DNA of 64,000 bases from Nitrospirota bacterium (GTDB lineage Bacteria > JACPQY01), in the NCBI GenBank assembly GCA_016180645.1, contig JACPAV010000019.1:78560-142559 (forward strand). Reading direction: 5' to 3'. The position numbers were made by a program, and so were the translations under genes. Position 1 is the stretch's first letter; every line of letters starts with the position of its first letter. Shown here piece after piece: positions 61,404 through 64,000 of this stretch. Under the pieces are notes generated by a model that worked only from the letters and a program-made list of their open reading frames with translations, searched no databases and was not told the DNA's origin.

Positions 61404-62708
61404 TTACCCGAAGAAGATCGACTTGCGGCGCTGGAGACGGTAGATGATCATGTTCTGGATCGCCGCGCGGACGCGCTCACTCTGGCGGTTCACAAACAGG
61501 TCATCGTCCACTGAGGCCTTTCCCCCGCTTGTCACGTCCACCTCCTCGCCGAAATCGATGGTCCACTTCGTGGGAAGCGGCACCAGGCCCAGTACGCCCA
61601 GCCACGGGAACGTGATCGTGATCGGGAAATACGGCACCCGCAGCAGCTTGGCCATGAAAGTCGACTTCGTGATGATCGGCGCCGTTTCCTCCGCGCCCAC
61701 GACCGAAACGGGGAGGATCGGCGCGCGCGAGCGAATGCACAACTTGATGAATCCGCCGCGCCCGAATCGGGCGAGCTGGTACCGGTGCTTGTACGGTTTG
61801 CCGAGGCCCTTTACGCCCTCCGGATAGACCGCCACGAGTTGGTCGTGCTCCAGGAGCCGTTGAGCGTTTTCTTGACAAGCCCTCACGCCTCCAAACCGCG
61901 TAATGCCCGAACTCACGAATGGAAAATAGAATACGAAATCCTCGACGAGGAACCTCACCTCGCGCTGGGCCGGATGTTCCTTCCGGACGGCCAGCTTGGT
62001 CATCGCGCCGTCGAAGGGAAGCGTGCCCGAGTGGTTCGACACGAGCAGCGCGCGGCCCGTGCTCGGTATGTTCTTCACTCCGAAGGAATCGATCCGCCAC
62101 CACCGATGGTAGAAGAAGTCCAGAACCGGCATCGCCAGATCCTCGAACACCGGATCCATGCCGAATTCATCCACCTCCTCGGAACGACCGATCATGCGCG
62201 CCTCGCGAAGGAACTGGCGCGCCGCGGAGAAAAGGTTGAATCGCGCCCCCTTGCGCGCCACGGAGATGATGCCATCCAGGAATCCCAGCCGCTTCTTGCG
62301 ATCGCTCACCGGCTCCTGTTTCAATGTCCCCCGAACTTCCTCCGCGAGACGGTCCACCCGCTGCCGTACTTCCTTCTCCTTCTCCTGGACCTCCTCCTCC
62401 CAGCGGTGCCCATCCATCGCTTTCCGGAGCTGGCTCTCCAACCGGCCAAGGCGATTCAGAACATCCTGCTCGACCGTTTTCAGCTTCTGATCGAGCTTCC
62501 GGTCGATGACCTCGACGACTTTCTCGCCCTCCACCAAGGGCTCCAGCGAAAAGGAAGCGACGCCTGCCCTACCGGCGGCCGCGTTGCGGCCGTGCCCGTC
62601 GGACTTGTGCAACGGGCCTGCTCTCCGCCGAAACTCACGAATCGACTCCAGCGGACGTGCCGGTTCCGCCTGCACGGTCCCACGCCTCGCCCCTTCCGCT
62701 CGCGCCAT
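61404..62708 (-). CDS. PlsC-like 1-acylglycerol-phosphate acyltransferase family protein
   Basis: A 434-residue protein from the ATG at 62708, eight bases after the stop of the epimerase gene. The first 170 residues are charged, with a coiled coil (DQKLKTVEQDVLNRLGRLES, EEVQEKEKEVRQRVDRLAEE). The acyltransferase domain follows, with the HX4D catalytic motif in LVSNHSGTLPFDGAM and the glycerol-phosphate-binding VAVYPEGVKGLG. It probably acylates a lysophospholipid or related lipid at the inner membrane. The long coiled-coil N-terminus is not usual for PlsC. Confidence 0.85.
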   Translation of the reverse strand: MARAEGARRGTVQAEPARPLESIREFRRRAGPLHKSDGHGRNAAAGRAGVASFSLEPLVEGEKVVEVIDRKLDQKLKTVEQDVLNRLGRLESQLRKAMDGHRWEEEVQEKEKEVRQRVDRLAEEVRGTLKQEPVSDRKKRLGFLDGIISVARKGARFNLFSAARQFLREARMIGRSEEVDEFGMDPVFEDLAMPVLDFFYHRWWRIDSFGVKNIPSTGRALLVSNHSGTLPFDGAMTKLAVRKEHPAQREVRFLVEDFVFYFPFVSSGITRFGGVRACQENAQRLLEHDQLVAVYPEGVKGLGKPYKHRYQLARFGRGGFIKLCIRSRAPILPVSVVGAEETAPIITKSTFMAKLLRVPYFPITITFPWLGVLGLVPLPTKWTIDFGEEVDVTSGGKASVDDDLFVNRQSERVRAAIQNMIIYRLQRRKSIFFG

Positions 62709-62716
62709 GGATGGAG

Positions 62717-63748
62717 CTACTGGACCAGGTGGACGCGCCGAAGACGCTCGACACCCGCAAAAGCGAGCGCGGCGTCCTTGGTGGAGTACTTGGGAACAAA
62801 CGACAATTTCTCCTCCGCCTTCGCGCCATCCGCCACACAGAGGTATCGATGATAATCGAGATGTTGGGCGGGAATGTCGGACATCCCGGAGATCCAAAGC
62901 GTATTGACCAGCGGATAGGCGGCGAAGTGGCTCACCGGAAAGTTGACCCGGCCCAGAAGCCGGATCACCGTCGACAAGGGCAGCACACCCTTACCCACAA
63001 TGTTGTAGATGCCCGGCGCATCGATATCCACCACTCGGTTGAAGGCCTCGATCACATCCTCCTCGTGCACAAACTGCATAAGCGGGTCATAGCCGAGAAG
63101 CGTCATGATCACGAGACGCCGATAGTACTGCGTGATGAAATACTTGATCGTCGGCCCAAGGATCGGACAGTTGCGGAGGATCGTGACGCATTTGGAGGGG
63201 TTTTTCCGGACGAAGCGCGCCACCTGGCGCTCGACGTCCACCTTGTCCGACACGAACCTGTACCCCGGATTCGCTTGAAGCGGATGTTCTTCCGTCAGGT
63301 AGTTGGGATTCTTGGGATGGGCGCCGTACGCGAGGGTGCTGCCGCCCACGATCAGCTTCTCCACACCCTTCACCGCCGAACACGCGTGAAGGACATACAT
63401 CGTGCCCACGCTCTCCAGTTCGTGACCGTAGGCCGTATTGTGCGCGGGGCTTCCCAGGAACGCCAGATGGACGAAGGTGTCGGCCCTCTCTTCCTCGAGG
63501 ATCTCCGCCAACTTCGCGTCGGCCAGCGGCTCCGTCAGGTCCACCTTGTGGTAGCGCGCCTTCACACTCGTGGAGGGTGCGGGTTGCACATCGATCGCCA
63601 CAATGCGTGAAATTGAGGGGTCAAGGTTGAGCCTCTGAAACAGGTTGGAGCCGATGAAGCCGTTGACTCCGGTGATCGCAACGACGCGGTTCCTGTGTTT
63701 CCTGCTCCGACCGGCGAGCTTGTGCTTCGCCTTGTGCGACTGATCCAT
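62717..63748 (-). CDS. NAD-dependent epimerase/dehydratase (extended or atypical SDR)
   Basis: A 343-residue Rossmann protein from the ATG at 63748. The NAD-binding motif is VVAITGVNGFIGSNLFQRL. VHLAFLGSP, LIVGGSTLAYGAHPKNPNYL and LQFVHEEDVIEAF-like QFVHEEDVIEAFNRVVDIDA follow. The catalytic YxxxK is not clear: the equivalent stretch is GYRFVSDKVDVERQ, with a spacing that puts Phe rather than Tyr four residues before Lys. It is probably transcribed with the acyltransferase. The substrate, a sugar nucleotide or lipid, is unknown. Confidence 0.83.
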   Translation of the reverse strand: MDQSHKAKHKLAGRSRKHRNRVVAITGVNGFIGSNLFQRLNLDPSISRIVAIDVQPAPSTSVKARYHKVDLTEPLADAKLAEILEEERADTFVHLAFLGSPAHNTAYGHELESVGTMYVLHACSAVKGVEKLIVGGSTLAYGAHPKNPNYLTEEHPLQANPGYRFVSDKVDVERQVARFVRKNPSKCVTILRNCPILGPTIKYFITQYYRRLVIMTLLGYDPLMQFVHEEDVIEAFNRVVDIDAPGIYNIVGKGVLPLSTVIRLLGRVNFPVSHFAAYPLVNTLWISGMSDIPAQHLDYHRYLCVADGAKAEEKLSFVPKYSTKDAALAFAGVERLRRVHLVQ

Positions 63749-63904
63749 GGAAGTGAGTTTCTCCGTCCCTCTTGTTGACGAACCTGTTCCCAGCCTTTCT
63801 TTCCAGCTATCAGGTTTGTAACGGTCCGTCAAATCGAGCCGTTCAGACCGGAACGTGGCGGCACGTCGGACCCCTTCACCCTCCGCAGGACCGTGTCTGC
63901 CCAT

Positions 63905-64000
63905 TCCGGTAGGCGCGGGCTTCACGCCCCGTGCCACGGATGGTACGGGGCCATGCGATGCCGTGCGACATGCGGCCCATCCGTGGGCCGCTTCCGCTCA
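63905..64000. repeat. Dispersed multi-hairpin repeat, copy D (inverted, may run off the edge)
   Basis: Read on the minus strand it carries GCGGCCCACGGATGGGCCGC, then CGCATGGCCCCGTACC with ATCCGTGGCACGGGGC, and ends GAAGCCCGCGCCTACC. The CCATCCGTGG-type loops and the GCGCCTACC end match copies A and B in the opposite orientation. It lies upstream of the epimerase gene; the rest of the 250-base stretch shows nothing I can name. Confidence 0.65.

Overview
The window looks like a chromosomal segment of a GC-rich, Gram-negative (diderm) bacterium. It has lipoproteins, outer-membrane proteins, a SurA-like folding factor, the FtsEX-EnvC system and undecaprenyl-diphosphatase. The gene order rho-rpmE-prfA-prmC-murA-hisG-hisD-hisB-hisH recalls Deltaproteobacteria in the old sense, but the organism cannot be placed more closely from sequence alone. 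Coding density is high. I see no prophage, no intact transposase, no CRISPR array and no rRNA operon.

Layout. 1-5243: partial prfB with its programmed frameshift, a PilT/PilU ATPase, a four-helix-bundle (S23-type) gene bracketed by inverted arrays of an 8-bp repeat, an acyl-CoA dehydrogenase and a CaiB-type CoA transferase. 5487-7729: inositol monophosphatase, a small membrane protein and larE. 7760-16188 (all minus): one long operon-like run from rho through rpmE, prfA, a cyclic-nucleotide-domain protein, prmC, murA, hisG, hisD, hisB and hisH to larE. 16471-23288 (plus): a secreted DUF255-like protein, a GDP-mannose cassette (cupin, manC, phosphohexomutase), a HAD protein and a lipoprotein. 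23436-31406 (minus): a membrane glycosyltransferase-TPR fusion and a 1,924-residue secreted multidomain protein with a 14-base G tract near its start; much of this stretch is visibly lower in GC. 31688-34963: a broken NtrC-type regulator, its histidine kinase, a cobalamin adenosyltransferase and a ferritin-like protein. 35033-41991: initiator tRNA, serS, a lipoprotein/outer-membrane pair, tRNA-Cys, pabB and pabC. 42072-47220: a long-chain acyl-CoA synthetase and a second lipoprotein/outer-membrane pair. 47363-51892: larB, rlmN, a DJ-1/PfpI protein and a split transketolase. 51969-58110: ftsE, ftsX, envC, ctpA, a YibQ-type deacetylase and a parvulin lipoprotein. 58211-63748: ftsK, uppP, an acyltransferase and an epimerase-like protein.

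How the genes work together. Several sets are coherent: translation termination (prfA, prfB, prmC, rho), histidine synthesis (four of the genes only), nickel-pincer cofactor (larE and larB, about 40 kb apart, larC not seen), GDP-mannose supply, folate precursor synthesis (pabB-pabC), and division or envelope remodelling (FtsEX-EnvC-CtpA-YibQ, then FtsK and UppP).

The intergenic spaces are rich in dispersed hairpin repeats. At least three families are visible, and copies differ by compensatory changes in their stems. The most unusual spots are the S23-type gene between inverted 8-bp arrays, the poly-G tract in the giant secreted-protein gene, the regulator that has lost its whole AAA+ core, and the conserved palindrome at two convergent gene ends.
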